A stretch of DNA of 64,000 nucleotides from Singulisphaera sp. GP187. Lineage in GTDB: Bacteria > Planctomycetota > Planctomycetia > Isosphaerales > Isosphaeraceae. The stretch lies in contig NZ_FSRB01000002.1 in the NCBI RefSeq assembly GCF_900129635.1, positions 2,012,727 to 2,076,726 of the forward strand, written 5' to 3'. Of this stretch, positions 63,713-64,000 are shown piece after piece. The position numbers were made by a program, and so were the translations under genes. The notes under the pieces are model-generated. The model was not told the origin of the DNA and made no database searches. It saw only the letters and a program-made list of their open reading frames with translations. The number at the start of each line of letters is the position of its first letter. Positions within the stretch are counted from its first letter, which is position 1.

Positions 63713-64000
63713 CTCCCGTGCCCTTGCGAGGTCGTGACGACGCATAAGAACCTGGGCCTCGTCACGATTTCCCCGCCTCGCAGACCCGATCCAAGGGGTC
63801 GAAGGGTACTTTCCCTGCCTCCCCATCGACTCCTTCGCCTGCCCTCGGTACGCCCCTCGAACTTGCGCCCTTTCCCGTTCTCGAGTTCAAACCTCGACAC
63901 GGTCCGCGTTGCCTGAACGCAACCCGAGGGGGAATGCAATTGATTTTGAATTAAGATCGCCATATAAGGCTATCAGTAGCGATTGAGGATTGAGGTCCCG
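63713..64000. other. 3' end of window, no gene recognised
   Basis: A weak stem-loop (TCGTGACGA 63732-63740 with TCGTCACGA 63759-63767, then TTT) may end the FHA transcript. The last bases show no start of a gene that can be supported. Confidence 0.4.

Overview
The window looks like a chromosomal segment from a planctomycete, probably the Isosphaerales (Isosphaera/Singulisphaera/Paludisphaera type). This is inferred from gene content. The clues are a MoxR/DUF58/von Willebrand A (VWA) membrane cluster, tandem DUF2007 proteins with the 'DPSFEVCWSCGT' zinc-ribbon head, large proteins built of carboxypeptidase-regulatory-like repeats, a planctomycete-type cytochrome c protein, coproheme decarboxylase, paired clpP genes behind tig, high GC and many small secreted lipoproteins of unknown role.

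Layout. 1-8.4 kb: end of an NHL-repeat gene, then a co-directional cluster of VWA protein, MoxR ATPase, small membrane protein, DUF58, a 41-residue membrane peptide and a BatA-like VWA protein. 8.4-12 kb: a membrane protein and a complete IS4-family element (10380-11942) with matching ends and a 9-11 bp target duplication, inserted into the edge of a 30-bp palindromic repeat. 12-17.3 kb: a sensor/receiver protein overlapping a metallophosphoesterase gene (minus strand), then isochorismatase-like hydrolase and aminotransferase (plus strand). 17.3-27.1 kb: a BlaI repressor with a giant BlaR1/M56 peptidase fused to carboxypeptidase-regulatory repeats, divergent from another secreted repeat protein.

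27-39 kb: coproheme decarboxylase, two tandem zinc-ribbon/DUF2007 genes, a YceF-type Maf pyrophosphatase, a single-domain response regulator, secreted and lipoprotein genes mostly closed by their own terminators, a PIG-L deacetylase, a large secreted protein and a DacZ-like diadenylate cyclase. 39-47.2 kb: a coiled-coil membrane protein, a histidine kinase with a non-canonical receiver, cysK with a JAMM protease, ndk, a small membrane protein and ligA.

47.2-55.9 kb (minus strand): gamma-glutamyltransferase broken by a one-base frameshift, a cytochrome/cupin/ribokinase operon, a lipoprotein and pxpB-pxpA-pxpC (5-oxoprolinase). Gamma-glutamyltransferase and 5-oxoprolinase both belong to gamma-glutamyl/pyroglutamate turnover. 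56-59.4 kb: secreted protein, fabI, a MutT-like hydrolase and a membrane protein. 59.4-62.6 kb (minus): tig-clpP-clpP and tRNA-Gly(GCC). These are preceded by three near-identical sigma70-type promoters in tandem about 105 bp apart. The window ends with an FHA-domain protein.

The best leads for something undescribed are the triple promoter array before tRNA-Gly/tig/clpP, the BlaI-BlaR1 system with the repeat-fused sensor, the DacZ-like c-di-AMP synthase, and the two signalling proteins with degenerate receiver or kinase modules. No CRISPR array, prophage or rRNA was seen.
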